Counted from the first letter of the stretch, positions 1 to 13,221 are shown. The stretch is 64,000 bases of DNA from Paragyromitra xinjiangensis (GCA_038503065.1 JBCAMK010000013.1:1054001-1118000), one strand, 5' to 3'. The notes: a model not told the origin generated them from the sequence alone. Translations and numbers: made by a program.

Positions 1-400
1 GAAAAGGCTTGGCGGCGCGTTATTTTGCTTTTTCTGAGGCGCGACTTTTTCCACTTCACGCCAATTCCCAAAACACGCTCTTTCTTCTGTATTCTCGGGT
101 TTGTCTCTGGGGGTTGGTGACTCTCTTCCACTCCCCCTTCTCCTCTTCTGCTGTTACTGCTACCCCTGCTCCATTGCTACTGCTTCTATTCATCCTACTC
201 CTCCTACTCCTACTCATATTCTTTTATTACCACCATTACTGATCATCCATTCCCACACCTTCATTCCTCTTCCTTTTGCTATCTTCCCACCCCGCCCCCT
301 CTTCATCCATCCAATCCCCATCCATCTCTTTCTCTCTCTCTCCTCCTCACCTCATCCCTCCATCCACCGCCCCACCCCTCCCAAGCCCATCCCTCTCGCT
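1..400 (+). promoter_or_regulatory. CT-rich leader upstream of the Fun30 gene
   Basis: This stretch is strongly pyrimidine-rich on the + strand from about 120 onward, with many CTCC, CCATCC and TCTCTC runs. Such CT tracts commonly lie around transcription start sites of filamentous fungi. The reading frame of the downstream gene is open through it, but the translation is low-complexity Pro/Leu/Ser/His, and the first sensible ATG is at 401. I see no separate gene here. Confidence 0.5.
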
Positions 401-3400
401 ATGGCCTCCAGTCTCATCAGGCCCTCGCCCTTTGATTCATCTGCTGCCTCCTCCCCCAAACGACGAAAGTTTTCTCAGCAGCCAAAAGGTTTCGATTCTG
501 ATGACGACAGTGGAGACGACCTTTTCTCAAGTGATGTAGCTACCCTCCCCCTCAATTCCTCTTACTTCAGAAATACCATCCCCACTTCCGACCCCATCAT
601 TGGTTCTTCTCCGCCTCCAGTTGATACTCAACCTACTCAAATTCTCCAAAATGGTTTCGATGGAAGGCCCCCTTCTGTACGTCAACCGCCTATCGTGCAG
701 GTCGCTGCTTCTTCCCCTTTCCGCAACATGCAATCCTCTCCACCACGCCAGTCTTTACCTTTGAAGCGGCAAGCTCCAGTTATACAAGAGGACGGCTCTG
801 TGAAACCCTTCGATTTCTACCCTTCCAAGCCTAACGGACAGAAAATCGACCTGACCGATGATGGTCCTCAATACATTGGTGCGTCATCTGATGAGGGCTC
901 TGACCATGATGACATCAAGCCGACTTTCATCAAAAGCACCCTCAACACAAAACCAGTCCCTTCTGTCAGCTCAATGCGGGATCGCAGAGATAATGGTGCC
1001 GAAATCCTAAAGGTCGATGAGTCCCCCATTGCACCACCTGCTTTCAAATCTACATTATCAAAGTTTGCCTATAATGGGAGCTCCACCCCTCCAATACCTT
1101 TCAAAGGTCGTCTCGACTCCATCACCAAGAAAGCGCCAATCACATACTCATCTGGAACCGTAAGCATTGCGGGCTCACGACCACGACTCCAACGACACCC
1201 GGACCGCGCAAAACCATTGGTAGATATCAAACTGGAAGAAATCCAAAACATTGAACATAGAAGTACGGTGGGACGGATGGCGTTAATCCTCCCCGATAAA
1301 TCTATTTCCCAGCTCTTGAGTGCTTTGCTGGAGAAGAAGGGCAGCTTTGACGATGCGATGGAGTTTCTAACCAGTGATGATGGGGCGGTTGACCTTACGT
1401 TATCTGGTGATGAAAAACCGGGTGTGACAAAGAGGGGTATGGCACAAATAAAGACCTCGAATCGTGCTGCAAGAGTTCCAAGAAAGGGAATCAAAGACAA
1501 ATGGTCGTCCACGCAAGCTCAGACCATACTCTCATCTCCTCCAGCGACCCTGCCGAAAACAAAAAGACGACTTGTTAGAGGTTCTACCAGGAATTCGAGA
1601 GAGAGGTCTTCATCGCCGCCTATGCCTGTTGCTATTAGCGATGATTCCGATTCTGCAACTGAAGATGTGGAGCACTCGGATGGCGAACGCGAGCTCGGAA
1701 GAAAGGTTTTAAATTATATCAACGAGTGCACCGTCAAAGAGTTATCCGATATTGCAGCAACTACCGAGGAAATCGCTGAGGTTGTGTTATCCCAAAAGCC
1801 GTTCAAGTCACTCGATGAAGTCCGAGAAGTATCTAGTGACATCGTTGGAAAAGGGAAAGCTAAGGGAGCTAGAGCCCGTGCGATTGGAGATAAGGTTGTC
1901 GATGTGTGTTTGGAAACCTGGAGGGGGTATGAGGCTGTGGATTCGCTTATTGCCAAGGTTGAAGAGTTGGGTAAGCCAATCGCTGAGTCTATCAAAAAAT
2001 GGGGCGTGGATGTATTTGGAGGATGTAGCGATAATCCTGTCGGTGAACTGGATATGACGGATATCAAGCTGGATTCAAAGGCGGAATCTTTAAGGGATTC
2101 GGCTATTGGAACACCTACAGATGCTGGAAGCTCGGATATTGTAATGATGGATGAAAGTGACGAGATTATAAAGAGTAAAAGGGAGCACCAGGCAGGGCAA
2201 TTCTTTAAGGTTCAGCCTAAGCACTTAGGGGACGGTGTAGTCCTAAAAGATTATCAGCTCGTGGGTGTTAACTGGCTAAGCCTCTTGTATGAGAGGAAGT
2301 TAAGTTGTATTTTGGCTGATGAAATGGGTAAATTGTTTTTTCGTCGCTGTGTTGTATATTAAATTACTAACATATCTTTAAGGTCTTGGAAAAACCTGTC
2401 AAGTAATTTCATTCTTGGCGCACTTATTAGAAAAGGGTATAGAAGGTCCTCATCTTGTCGTCGTACCATCCTCCACATTGGGTACGTTCTCCTAATCAGC
2501 GGTCCAAGTTATTGAAATTGTTTTACTAAGATTTTTTGGCTTATAGAGAACTGGTTGCGTGAATTCCAAAACTTCTGTCCCGTATTGAGGGTAGAACCCT
2601 ACTACGGATCACAAAAGGAGAGAGCAGAGATGCGTACAGACCTTACCCGAGATCGAGGTTGGAACGTGCTCGTCACGACCTATCAGCTCGCGACTGGTGA
2701 CAAGCTCGATAAGAGATTCTTGAAAGAACAAGCGTTCAACGTCTGCGTCTACGACGAAGGACATCTTCTGAAAAATAGCTCTTCAAATCGCTATGACGCT
2801 CTTATGCGTCTCCCTGCCAACTTTCGCCTATTGTTGACTGGCACACCACTTCAAAATAATCTCCAGGAACTTGCGTCACTGTTGGCATTCATTCTCCCAG
2901 ACGTCTTCAACGAAAAAAAAGAGGATTTGGCGAGTATCTTCAAGTACAAGGCAAAGACGACGGATGATGATGAGTCCAATAATGCTTTATTATCAGCACA
3001 GAGGATCAAGAGGGCGAGGGCAATGATGACTCCGTTCGTACTGCGAAGGAAGAAGGCGCAAGTGTTGAAACATTTGCCAGCGAAAACCAACCGGGTGGAA
3101 TATTGCCCTATGAATGTTTCTCAAAGCACCATCTACCTTGAGCAAATCACCGCCGCTAGAGAAGCCATCGAAGCTCGTGCTGCGGGCAAGAAAGGTAGCA
3201 AGTCCACAAGCAACTTAATGATGCAGCTTCGTAAAGCCGCCATCCACCCTCTCCTTTTCCGAAAGGTCTACAGCGACGAAAAGATCACAAAGATGTCCCA
3301 TGATATTATGAAAGAAGATGCGTACCGTAACAACGATCAGAAATACATCCTGGAAGATATGGAAGTAATGAACGACTTCGAGCTCAACCGCCTTTGCAGC

Positions 3401-4035
3401 AACTTCCCAAAGACACTCGGTAAGCACGCCTTGAAAAGGGAAGAATGGATGCAGTCTGGCAAGGTTGAGAACCTGAAAGAGATGTTACTCAACATGAGAA
3501 AGAAAGGAGATCGTGTGCTTCTATTTAGCCAATTCACGCAGATGCTTGACATTCTCGAGATGGTGCTCACAACCCTAGATTTTGGCTTTCTGAGGATCGA
3601 TGGATCGACGCCGGTGGATGCAAGGCAGGATCTGATCGATCAATATCATGAAGAAGAAGATATTATGGTCTTCCTTTTAAGCACTAAGGCTGGTGGTTTT
3701 GGCATCAATTTAGCTTGCGCGAATAAAGTTGTTATATTTGATAGTAGTTTCAATCCGCACGATGATGCTCAGGCTGCTGACAGGGCACATCGTGTTGGGC
3801 AAAAACGGGAGGTCGAGGTTGTTAGGTGAGATTTCAACACGAAACCCAACCCTTCTGGTTCCGGTTGCTAACTGGTAAAAGGCTTGTAACGAAGAATACA
3901 ATTGAGGAGCAAATCCTCGCGCTGGCAAACACCAAGTTGGCGCTTGATCAAAGCATTAGCGAGGACGACAAGGCAATTGAAGGCAAAGCAGAAGAACTGG
4001 TAGCTAAGATGCTGCTCCAGTCCACTGCAAGCTGA
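401..4035 (+). CDS. FUN30: Fun30/SMARCAD1-type SNF2 chromatin-remodelling ATPase
   Basis: Exons 401-2327, 2383-2481, 2547-3825 and 3882-4035 give 1152 residues. The N-terminal half is acidic, Ser/Pro-rich and contains a CUE-like helix-turn-helix segment near residues 288-330. The SNF2 ATPase core begins around residue 620. Intron 1 splits the Walker A motif DEMGLGKT (about 639-646), the DEGH box lies near 744, and the C-terminal helicase lobe shows [12 protein letters not shown] and ADRAHRVGQ (about 1050-1095). CUE plus SNF2 and a C-terminal [10 protein letters not shown] tail is the Fun30/Fft/SMARCAD1 arrangement. These nuclear remodellers act on H2A-containing nucleosomes in heterochromatin maintenance and DNA-end resection. 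The start is the ATG followed by [10 protein letters not shown]; the open frame before it is CT-tract translation. Introns are 55, 65 and 56 bases with clear branch points. Confidence 0.95.
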
Positions 4036-5207
4036 GAGATATTGAAGTTGACAAATAGTTCTTTGTTTCTTTATTCTAACTTCTCCCCATATACCTACCT
4101 ACCTACCCCTCTCTTCATGTACTCACTATTGTGAACGGTTAGCATAGATGCGTTTTCTGTCCTGTTTTTCTTAACGTTTCTCTAACCCACTTCTTTTTCA
4201 TTTACTCTCCTTTGGATTCCTCTCCGGTTTAGACGCGCTGTTTTGTGAAAGCATCCGAAAAAACAATTACGGTAGCCTTATGGTGTTGTGGGTTTAATGT
4301 AATGTGTACTTTATTGTGTTGTATTTGTACTCTCCCTACATATATGTCAATCTATTCTCAATCAGTGCTGCGAATTCCTCCTCAATCAACTCAAAGTGCC
4401 TGGGGTAGAGGGACATATGGCATACAAACATCGAAAATCCGTCATCTGAGCCGCTTCCAAACTGGATATTCAAAAATTCTGTTGGGTGATCGTAATTCTG
4501 GTTCTTCGGGCCCTACAGGTGACGCTATGTCGAGAACCGCCAGCAGAAAGGCTACACGACTGCCGGTTTTATAAGTCACCAGCCAATTAAGTAACCACAA
4601 GGAGAAAATCGATGTTTGAAACTTTGGGTATACGTGCTCCCGGTTTCGTGCCTACGCTCCGCTTTCAGATTGTTCCCCATTTGTATAAAAGTCTGGATTC
4701 CGGCAAGAATCGACGCACCCGCCTCCCAAAATAGACAGAAATTTTTCCAGAAGACCTAGAACGAAACCAATATCGTATAATATCCTAAACAAAGCCATGT
4801 TTACTTCTGGAAGCCCCCCGATGAATGAAGACAAAGATTTTTTCGAGAAATTGGTTGGTTGGTAGGAACATAAACATGAGATGAGCTTGTGCTATACGTT
4901 TATAAGAATCGGCTTATCCTAGTCCCTTCCTTCTCCACTAACACCCAGGGAAAATGTCGGAGACTTTAACTCCTTAGCAGTCTTCTCCAAAAATGGTAGC
5001 ACTTATAAAAAATTTCTTTGTTTAGCCCATTTTAGTTCTTTTTTCCTTGCATAGCTCCTATGCTCGGCTAGACACTTTTCTAACCCCAATTTTCAACTAG
5101 TCAAGATGTGCAATTATCATCAAGGCACATACGTACAGGCTCAAACCTTCTACATAATAAGCATATTGTATATAGAGAATCTACCTGGTCTCGATTCCAG
5201 ACCTTTC
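4036..5207. other. intergenic: Fun30 3' flank, no gene seen
   Basis: This is the 3' flank of the Fun30 gene, AT-rich with T-runs around 4150-4210. The open frame at 4245-4574 (+) has no recognisable family, no codon-bias signal and no splice context, so I do not call it. Nothing else is supported. Confidence 0.5.
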
Positions 5208-5449
5208 GGGAAAATCGCTATTCGTTTTAGGTGGTTGACGTAGTCTCGTGCCCACGCTGCAGTCGCCCGGGCTTCCTTTCAATATTTGGTGTTTAAAATC
5301 TGGATCCCTCCTACACGAAAAATCGCGTCAACCACCCAAAACAAACCGCATTTTCCCAACAAGTCTAGAATCAAGACTATAATCCAGATTTTAACCAAAT
5401 ATTGAAAGAAAAAACCCCCCGAGTGACTACAACATGGGCGCAAGACTAG
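5208..5449. repeat. two interleaved inverted-repeat pairs, RIP-like divergence
   Basis: Arm X (5208-5240) is inverted at 5326-5357, sharing for example GGTGGTTGACG against CGTCAACCACC. Arm Y (5240-5305) is inverted at 5382-5449, for example TTTCAATATTTGG against CCAAATATTGAAA. The order is X-Y-X'-Y', so the pairs interlock rather than nest. Many of the clear mismatches between arms are C/T or G/A transitions, as left by repeat-induced point mutation (RIP). I read this as a degenerate transposon end or a pair of nested insertions. No transposase is visible nearby. Confidence 0.7.
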
Positions 5450-6984
5450 ATTCTACCTACCAAGGAACATCTTGCTCTCCAGTAATATAGGTCTTCCTAT
5501 AAAAACGAAACTTCAGGTTAGGGATATCAGTATTCGGCTTCCTAATACAGCCCGATGTAGCTATATACTATTGTCTCTAGGCTTCCTCACGTATCTCCAC
5601 TATTTCAACTGTTTCATAGGTTCTTATTTATTTGGCGGGTATTCGGGCCATGCAGAACCGCTTTGGGAGACTAGTCAAGCATATGGTGGGGGTCTTCCGA
5701 TTAATCAAGCAGCTATATATAGAGATAATTTCATTCCTATTAGATTTCACCCCTGTTAGGCAAATGACCTCGATCTCTACAATAGCATGTGGCTAATCTA
5801 ACATGACATAAAGTAAGAGGTGATATTCATTCCTACTATAGAGGGCTTGATAATAAGGATAAAGAAGAAAGAAACGAGGCAGAGGCAGAAACCCTCTGTA
5901 TATATAATACTGCTGTTCGGTCAATCGGGCGTCTTCCACCATATGCCTCGCCAGTTAACGCCTCCAGGCTTAGAGCGATCTCCAAATACGCTGAATAGGC
6001 GCCGAATGATCCGTAGTCAACGAAAGCCAAAAATAGACAAGAGATATTAAGGGGCTTGAATAGACTACGTAAGTGGAGGAAATAATAGGGCCGAATAATA
6101 GGACAAAACCACTAGCACGGAGGGGAGCACCTATCCAGCATGATATACCTTACCCAAGCCGAGTGATGAACTGTGCATTGAATTATCCCTGCCACTCCCG
6201 CCCTGGGGTTTAGCGCCCTTTACTCTCAGACTCTTCCCTCAAAAAGAGCTTTCAATATGGAAAGAATAAGCACCAAGGGAGGTGCCGGGACTTGGGGTCA
6301 ACCATATGTAACTATAGAGGAATGAATTATCAATGCCAAGCCATAATGTTCCAAGTACATGCAGCCAAGCCCCTACATCACCAAATGCACAGGCTATTTG
6401 CTATTGCAGTTCGTCACAATTAAAGGGACCATGAATTTGAGAGTAGAGATCGCTCACTATGGAATGGAAGTCTAATAAAAGCCAATGGAGACACGTTGCG
6501 AGAATCGGTCACGGAATGCTGGTTTATCGTAACGCAGCCACAATCGTGCACAGACCCGCTTCCCGCCAATTTACATATTTAGAAATCTTAAGGGCAAACG
6601 CAGCCAAGGCCTGTGTAACATTGACTATTTGGATGTGTTGCCCTTATTGGTTCGCCAACATCATAATCCAGATCTGGGCAGGCAAGGGTGGTAATTGCCA
6701 GCACTAAGCTTTGATATCCATCACGATCGTGGAGATAGAATAGGATCTATGAAGAAATGAACCAACCTCACGACAAGAAGTCATGGGCCGGGAACACGGC
6801 TGGGCGCGAATAAAATGGGCTATGTGAGGCAGAAGCCTTTGAGTCTCGACGATAACAGCAAATGGATGCCGAACATTTTTTTTGATATTCGTGAAGCCCA
6901 TTAACTTACACCCCTGCACAAGAGATAGATTTAATGCATCACCTCACCACCTACGCCCTTTTCAACCTAAAAACGTGTCGAGTC
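5450..6984. other. intergenic: AT-rich, no supported gene
   Basis: Only short unconvincing open frames occur here (for example 5472-5759 +, 6459-6707 + and 5836-6030 -). None shows a domain or a consistent splice pattern. The stretch may be decayed repeat material next to the inverted repeats on its left. Its right end is the 3' flank of the RRM gene on the - strand. Confidence 0.45.
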
Positions 6985-7691
6985 TTAGTATCCATAGTTC
7001 CCCCCTCCGTTGTACCCAGAGCCTCCTAGAAAGTAAGCGTCACTATTTGCAAGTATTAAAGATCAAAGAGCTCACCACCACCACCACCATATCCACCACC
7101 GCCGCCATAGCTACCACCACCGCCATAGCTACCGCCGCCGCCGCCGCCATAAGTACCGCCGCCGCCGCCGCCACCGCCCTGGCGGCGATCGGTAGCTTTG
7201 TCGACACGAATCCTGCGCCCATCAAACCTACAGACATGATCAACAGTGATGTCTAGATACTAAAGAGATAGGTAACTCACTCGACATCGTTCATAGCATT
7301 CATAGCGGCAGTAGCATCGTCGTCGTTAGTGAACCTAACGAAACCAAATCCACGGGACCTGCCAGTATCACGATCCTTGACAACAACCTGAGAAGCGGGG
7401 GAAAATATGATGTCAGAGGTTTCAACGATCAACGGATACAAAAGTAGCCATTAGGAAGAAAAATAAGGAGGATCCGTACTGCTTCCTCGACGGTACCGAA
7501 CTCCTCAAATTTAGCTCTCAAGGTGGTGTCATCGGTGTGCCAGGCCAAGCCTCTATAAACAATGAAATTTCGGTTAGCAAGCTCATACAGAAGGAATTAC
7601 TAAAAGTTACGGAGGAGAAGAGCTATTTGATGTGGGTAATTCTTAACGGTGACAAGAATTGGACAACCAACCCAACAAATAATTTCGACAT
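6985..7691 (-). CDS. glycine-rich RNA-binding protein, single RRM
   Basis: Five exons in - order are 7691-7672, 7552-7480, 7387-7281, 7227-7076 and 7025-6985, giving 130 residues. Residues 1-80 form one RRM with RNP2 (KLFVGGL, residues 3-9) and RNP1 (RGFGFVRF). Residues about 85-130 are almost pure Gly with spaced Tyr/Ser and end in NYGY. This is the small GRP/CIRP architecture: an abundant nucleo-cytoplasmic RNA chaperone often tied to cold or stress responses. The first exon is only 20 bases and holds the start plus RNP2. Reading through the last donor (GTGAGC) would give a premature end at 7056. Splicing instead restores the family-like Gly/Tyr tail, so I prefer the spliced form. Confidence 0.92.
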
Positions 7692-10600
7692 TACTGCGAA
7701 ATTTGCGATTTACGAACGTTGAAAGGGCACCGAGAACAAACTGGACGCACAATTTAACACCACGGCGGAACTACTTGTAGGGCGGTCGCCCGAGAGAAGA
7801 CGATGGGGAGAAAATGCATGCCTGAACGTATCCAAAAAGGGAATAAAGCGTGGTGTGATCGAATGTTGCAAAGAAAGTTGTCTTTGCAGGTATGAAAAAG
7901 ACTGGGGGGGAAGGTTTATGAAGTATGGAGGGAATGCTTTCCGAGGAGGAGGGGAAGAGAAGAGCAGGGAAAAATGATGGGAAGAGGTGTGTGGGGTTGG
8001 CGTGGGTTAGAACTGGCGTGTGCCCAGCAAGTTGTGTGGGTGGTAGGTGTGGCCCGCCTGCTTTGTTGCATGTTTCACCAACGGAATTCTATCCTGTCCC
8101 TCCTCCTTCCTCCATGCAGTAAACCTTGGTTTCCTTTGCTATGGGCTACTGTATCAGTGCATGCTCTTTCTCAAAGAAAGCCTCTTGAGAAGTCTGAAAT
8201 GTAATCTGATTATCCTACATTCGAGAGCTGCGGGATATTCGTACCTTGAGATTTCTGCTTGGCTCCGCGAAAGTACCTACATACATGTCGTTTGGACTGT
8301 GGGACAATTTCCCCACGCATGGAGATGTACCCAGGAAATGCATCCGCAGGTGGATGATTACAATTTACGATTGCTGCTTCAAGTCTCCAACCGAAGGGTA
8401 GCGGATCGATCGACAATCGTTCTTCCTCGAAACTTATTGACAGTACTGTAAAAACAGAAGCAGCAACAGCAACAGCGAATAGCGAAAATCTGCTTTGTTA
8501 GCAAAAGACGACCAGCCTCCCAAACGCCAGAGACGAACTTCAATTCTCATTCGAAGGAAGAGACGGATTTTACCCTATGAGGTTTCCTCCCTTCAAATGA
8601 TAATACCTTGAGTTTTTTCCACGGGTCAGCTCGTTTCTCGAAAGAAGACGCATAACGACGTCATACTCATTCCAAGACTTAGTACCTTCCAGATGTCATC
8701 ACACCTCAGATCTCAAAACATGGATACAATATATTCTAGGAAAGGTCACAATGCTGGTCAAAAAAAAAAATTCTGGCATGACAGCTTGCGTGTCCTTTTG
8801 GAGTTCTTTGTCGTTGACAAAATCAATTTGACGTACAGAGAACCCCCCGCCGCATTGTATACTTACTGGGATAGATGCGGAAGTGGCCGGTATGAGCAAG
8901 GATCCTGCTGAAACTTCATGTAATGACGCAACAATTGGATGAACGAAGGGTTCCCTTTTGACTCCCAATTTTCGATAGGTACATGTACCTCTTATACCGG
9001 TAACGAGAATAATTACCTGGAACTATTTGGTTTGCTCATCAAGATGCGGGACGATGTGGGTAGATGCTTTTGATCACTTACCGCAGTTTCCCAGCGTGTT
9101 ATACTCAATATGTCTTGTTTGTCTGCATGCATATGCCGGTGGATGGCAGAAGTCTTCAGAGTCGCTGAAAACTGGGGGCCGTTTAGCACAGACCAGTAGC
9201 TTGAAACCGACTGGCCTTTGATCAAGATGGCGTTCTTCCTCGACAGCGAATCACAGGGGTACGGGCACGCAAGGGATCCAAGCGAGAGTGGAGCAGGCGC
9301 CACCTCCAAGAATTCGTGCTCAGAGAGGTCAGACCAAGCGTACTGGCAAAACAGTGCGGGTTGCTGTGATCCACGGCCACGGGACTGTTGAGGTCACCTG
9401 CCCCCCCAGCTTCCCTTGTTTTGTACCAATAGCCGACGTCGCCGCACTCTTGGTCTTTCCTTCTTTTGGTCGTTGAGGATTCAATCCATATGAGAAACGA
9501 TATCCTTAAAAAAAGAAAGCCGCTGTCCTATTCTCCGTATCCACGTAGTGTTCTACTGATAAGGAAGTAGATAGCCATATGTATAGCCATGTACGAATAC
9601 CGTTTTGTCCATGCGCTCGAACCCACTACAGTACAAATGCCTCGCACGTCTTACACTCGAAATCGTTCATGCACCTGGAACCCAATTGCGCCAGGGCACA
9701 TCGGCTCCGATCCAGTCCGGTCCTTTGTTATCACAAAGTTTCTCTAACAGATCAGCAACACCTCTCCAAAGAGAACCCTTTCGAACGAATAGAAAATGAA
9801 AGCGATTCCGCGATGGAATGACTGCAATCTTAGACTTGTTTGGAAGGTCCATTCTGCGACGATATTTCAACTGGCGACAACATTATCTTAGGTATTCCGT
9901 TGTCGTGCCGAACATCCATATTGGCTCTAACTCAGGTCTCCAATTCCATCGTTTGAGCTAAAACAAAGAGGAACAGGAAAATTTCTCAGTATCAATGCCA
10001 AAGGAGGAAACCCTAGCTACTTGCTGGAAGAATCAGGATTAAAATTGCACAACACATGGGCGTTCAGGTTAGAAAGAGGAAAATGGTGTCTCGTTCCTTT
10101 TGCACCTCCAGTTGTGAAGCTAACCCCCCAGAATCTGTGCTGTGGTCTTAGTGACACAAACTTTTTTGCCAAGGAAGCTTGGCGATCAATCTACGGATAC
10201 CTGCAGGATTCAATAAAGCCCCGAGTGCTAATCTATGACTCTTGAATCATGCAGGAAAAAACCTGGTGGCTTTAGGGGGATTTTTGGGGCTTTCCATTGG
10301 CTCTAATATCAGAATTTTGCTTCACTACATGTATGCTAGCTCAAGATACTAGGCTGTGGACTAGGCTGTAGGAGTGTCTCATGATACAATAGCATCTTGA
10401 AGCCCTATGCAGTCTTGGTACAACACTCTCTTATAATTTGTTTCCAAAAATCATTCCCCAATACATAATTACGGTAGGGCCACCGGCATGAGACAAAGAG
10501 AACCAGAGCACCATGGCGTTTATTATTCAAATTTTGTTGGGTGGTTTCAATAAGAAATGGTAGTTTCGTTGGGGTTATGTAATTTAAATGCCTTCACTCG

Positions 10601-10973
10601 AGATCTTGCTTCCCCTGGGCGTGCATTCAGCCAACCACCTTTTAACACCCACGAAGATTACATATCCCTGATTCATCACCAGTTTGCCGTATACCATCTC
10701 CTGATAAAGGTAGATCGCGAGTGGTAGCGGAAGATGAGTGGTAGGATACAGGAATGGCTGCAACAGGTCTGATATTATCTTCATTTTTGGTTTTGTCTTT
10801 GAGTGTTGACCTTTTTTTTTTTGAAGAAAGAGCTCTTTTTATCCCATGGGTCTGCCTGGAGGCCGCGGAGAAGGCCGTCTGACATCTACTCCATTTGCAG
10901 CGCGAGCAGAGAACCCCTTAAACAAATAGCAGCAGTTCACAATCTTGAGAGCCTGTCAGGTGGACACGACTGC
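7692..10973. other. intergenic: divergent upstream region, no supported gene
   Basis: This is a 3.3-kb gap between the RRM gene (-) and the unrecognised gene (+). Open frames such as 8047-8451 (+), 9013-9309 (-) and 10021-10245 (+) lack family signatures and good codon patterns. A TACATGTA palindrome occurs at 8980-8987 and another at 10326-10333. The next gene may have upstream exons in its last 170 bases: the frame is open from 10803 and a good acceptor (TTTGCAG) lies near 10900. Confidence 0.45.
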
Positions 10974-13221
10974 ATGGCATTCTCATCATCGGATAGTTCT
11001 GTGATTCCATTCGCCGAGTCGGGGGCTGTTTCTGCGCAGGATCTAGAGTTAGGGAATTGTCTGAGAGAGGACAGAGTGCACGTCGATGTTCCCACGCCCC
11101 AGGCTTCGAAGAGGGATACCTATCTCCAGATGGATGGTCGAAGAACGAAGGATTTTAAGCAGAGGCCACGCCATAAGATGCGAGTTCCTCGTGAAGATCA
11201 ACCCGCCGAAACTTCAAATGAAGTGAAAAAAGGAAAATCTGGAAGGAAGGAAGGAATCAAGGTCTCTTCGAAAGACGGGAGGCGAGCTAGTGCTCTGGTT
11301 GATCAATTTTCTGGGGATAACTTGACCAGGGAGCGTCTGACGGTATGCACGGATCTAACCTCTACCGAACAAGTAGGAAGTATTTCTAATCCTTTGACGG
11401 AAAAGTTGCGCCCATCTCATCGTCTCGGGATATTTAAGAAAGGCCGAGCATCTACGTCGACCAAAAAAGGATGTACGTTGACCAATACAAGATACTGTAG
11501 TGCCATCATAACGACTAATAGCGCAAATCTAGTGCCTGACCTTGCTTTCTCTGAGATGAAATTTCTTGATGGGAAGTTCCCCCATATAACTATGGCCGAA
11601 TCTATCACACCCAAGCACAAAAAGGGCCACGAGAGCCAGAGCCTAGGGCCTGAAAATGGAATATCTGTGCACTTCGATTCTTCGCAGCGACGCCTCCGTG
11701 GAAACAAGTCTGACGCAATAACTGCCCCCGACAGTACCCATTCCAAACCGAAAAAACGACCAAGACAGGACTTTGGAGATTTGCCGGAAGAAATGCCACC
11801 TGAAATTTTCGCGGCTACAAGACAGATTCGATCTTCGTCGTCTAGTGTAATTACAGAAACTCATTGTCTAAAGAGTGCACATGCTTCTTCCACAAACCAG
11901 TCCTCTCCCAAACCTCACCGTGACACAGATGTTGTGCAGGAAAAAGTTGCAGAGGAGTCCAGCAAGGATCTTGATGAACATTCGGAATATTCACGTGAGG
12001 GATTTCAGACACGTTTTAAAGCTAACGCCAGAGGTCCTACCCATCTGCATAAAAGGGAACGATACGGGAGTGAAGCTTGCTCAAGTATAGGCGTTTCCAT
12101 AGTTGAGCCGCCAGAGCCTATGGGAAGGGGGTGCAGTGGTAAATTGCAATTGAGGGAAAAGTGTGCTGCTACTGCAGTGGGGGTAAAAGATATGAAAGTA
12201 AATGCAGAATTTACTCTAGAGCGGGTATCGGATACACCGGAGCCCTCTGAGGTCCAAAAGGTAGGTCTGGAGGGGGGCAAGCTATCCCGTTTTCCGTAGT
12301 ATTATAGTGGCTAAAATCTTCTAGGTCTTAGGCTCCTCTTCACCCCTTGCCGCCTTGTTACGTGTTTGTGCAGATTCCCCCATAAGCCTAACTCCCCCTG
12401 ACATTGACCGGGGAAGACAAAATACTTCGGTGCCGTTCGGAAGATTGCAAAAACGAGGTATTGATTGCGATAATAGATGGCAATATCACCCGCAGCGAGA
12501 TCTTGGACAACCTTCTGAAAAGATGTTGGGATTTGTGGACGCACCCAAAGCCAGAGCCTTAATTCGCTTTAAAGAAATTGAACGAAAACATAACAATCAT
12601 AGACGAAAGTCTAGCGATTGGAGGGTTTTACCGGAAGTTATTGATGCAAAAAGTGAGGCACGTCCTCCCCACTCGGGGAAACAGCAAGAGGCGAGCAGAG
12701 AGCTTGAGCCTGGAGAACAAATCATACGGAGTCACTCGAGTGTTGGGATTGCCGACAGCCAACCTTATAACTATGTACTATACAACCAGCAACTGGATCG
12801 GGGGTCACATATCATGTGCGAAGGCGAAATACTCGAATTTGAAGCCAAAATCCTAGGTGAGGCAAGACAAGAACGATCGTATGAGGTGCTACATAAAGCG
12901 TCTGAGCACATAAACGATGGGGGAGGTCAATTGAAGTTTGCTGGGGATTCATTCATAGGGTCGTCTGAATACACGCCCACTATTTTGAGTGAGGATTTTT
13001 TCTTGAATGATATAGGCGATGAGTTGGATGAGGGAAAAATTACGGAGGATTTTGGGCGGCCGTGTGCTGCGATAGCCCAGTACCAGACTATGGATACCAG
13101 GCAGTATCTCATTGAAGATCACAAATACGGTGACATCGAAAATCAACTCGAGTTGGAGCTGGAGATCAATCATCCAAGACTGAGAAGGGTGAATTTCTGG
13201 AGGCGGCACAAGCTCGGATGA
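10974..13221 (+). CDS. unrecognised large hydrophilic protein
   Basis: I do not recognise this family. Exon 1 (10974-12260) and exon 2 (12325-13221) are joined by a 64-base intron with donor GTAGGT, a CTAAAAT branch-like site and acceptor CTTCTAG. Both ends are in phase 0, giving 727 residues. The protein is rich in Ser, Lys, Arg, Glu and Asp with basic clusters such as KPKKRPRQ that could act as nuclear signals. It has no transmembrane segment or signal peptide. The C-terminal third (after about residue 560) is more ordered in appearance, with aromatic and acidic stretches. The start is the first ATG in frame (MAFSSSDSS); the frame is open upstream to 10803 without ATG, so an upstream coding exon is possible. 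The very long open frame across a clean intron is the main evidence that it is real. Confidence 0.7.

Noticed and set aside
101..400. Open frame upstream of the Fun30 ATG as an N-terminal extension
   Set aside because: The translation is low-complexity sequence from a CT tract, and there is a good ATG at 401 starting protein-like sequence.
7056..7075. In-frame stop after the glycine tract of the RRM gene as the true end
   Set aside because: A GTGAGC donor precedes it, and splicing to 7025 restores a Gly/Tyr tail ending NYGY as in the family.
8047..8451. 134-codon frame on the + strand
   Set aside because: No domain, Cys/Trp-rich random composition and no splice context.
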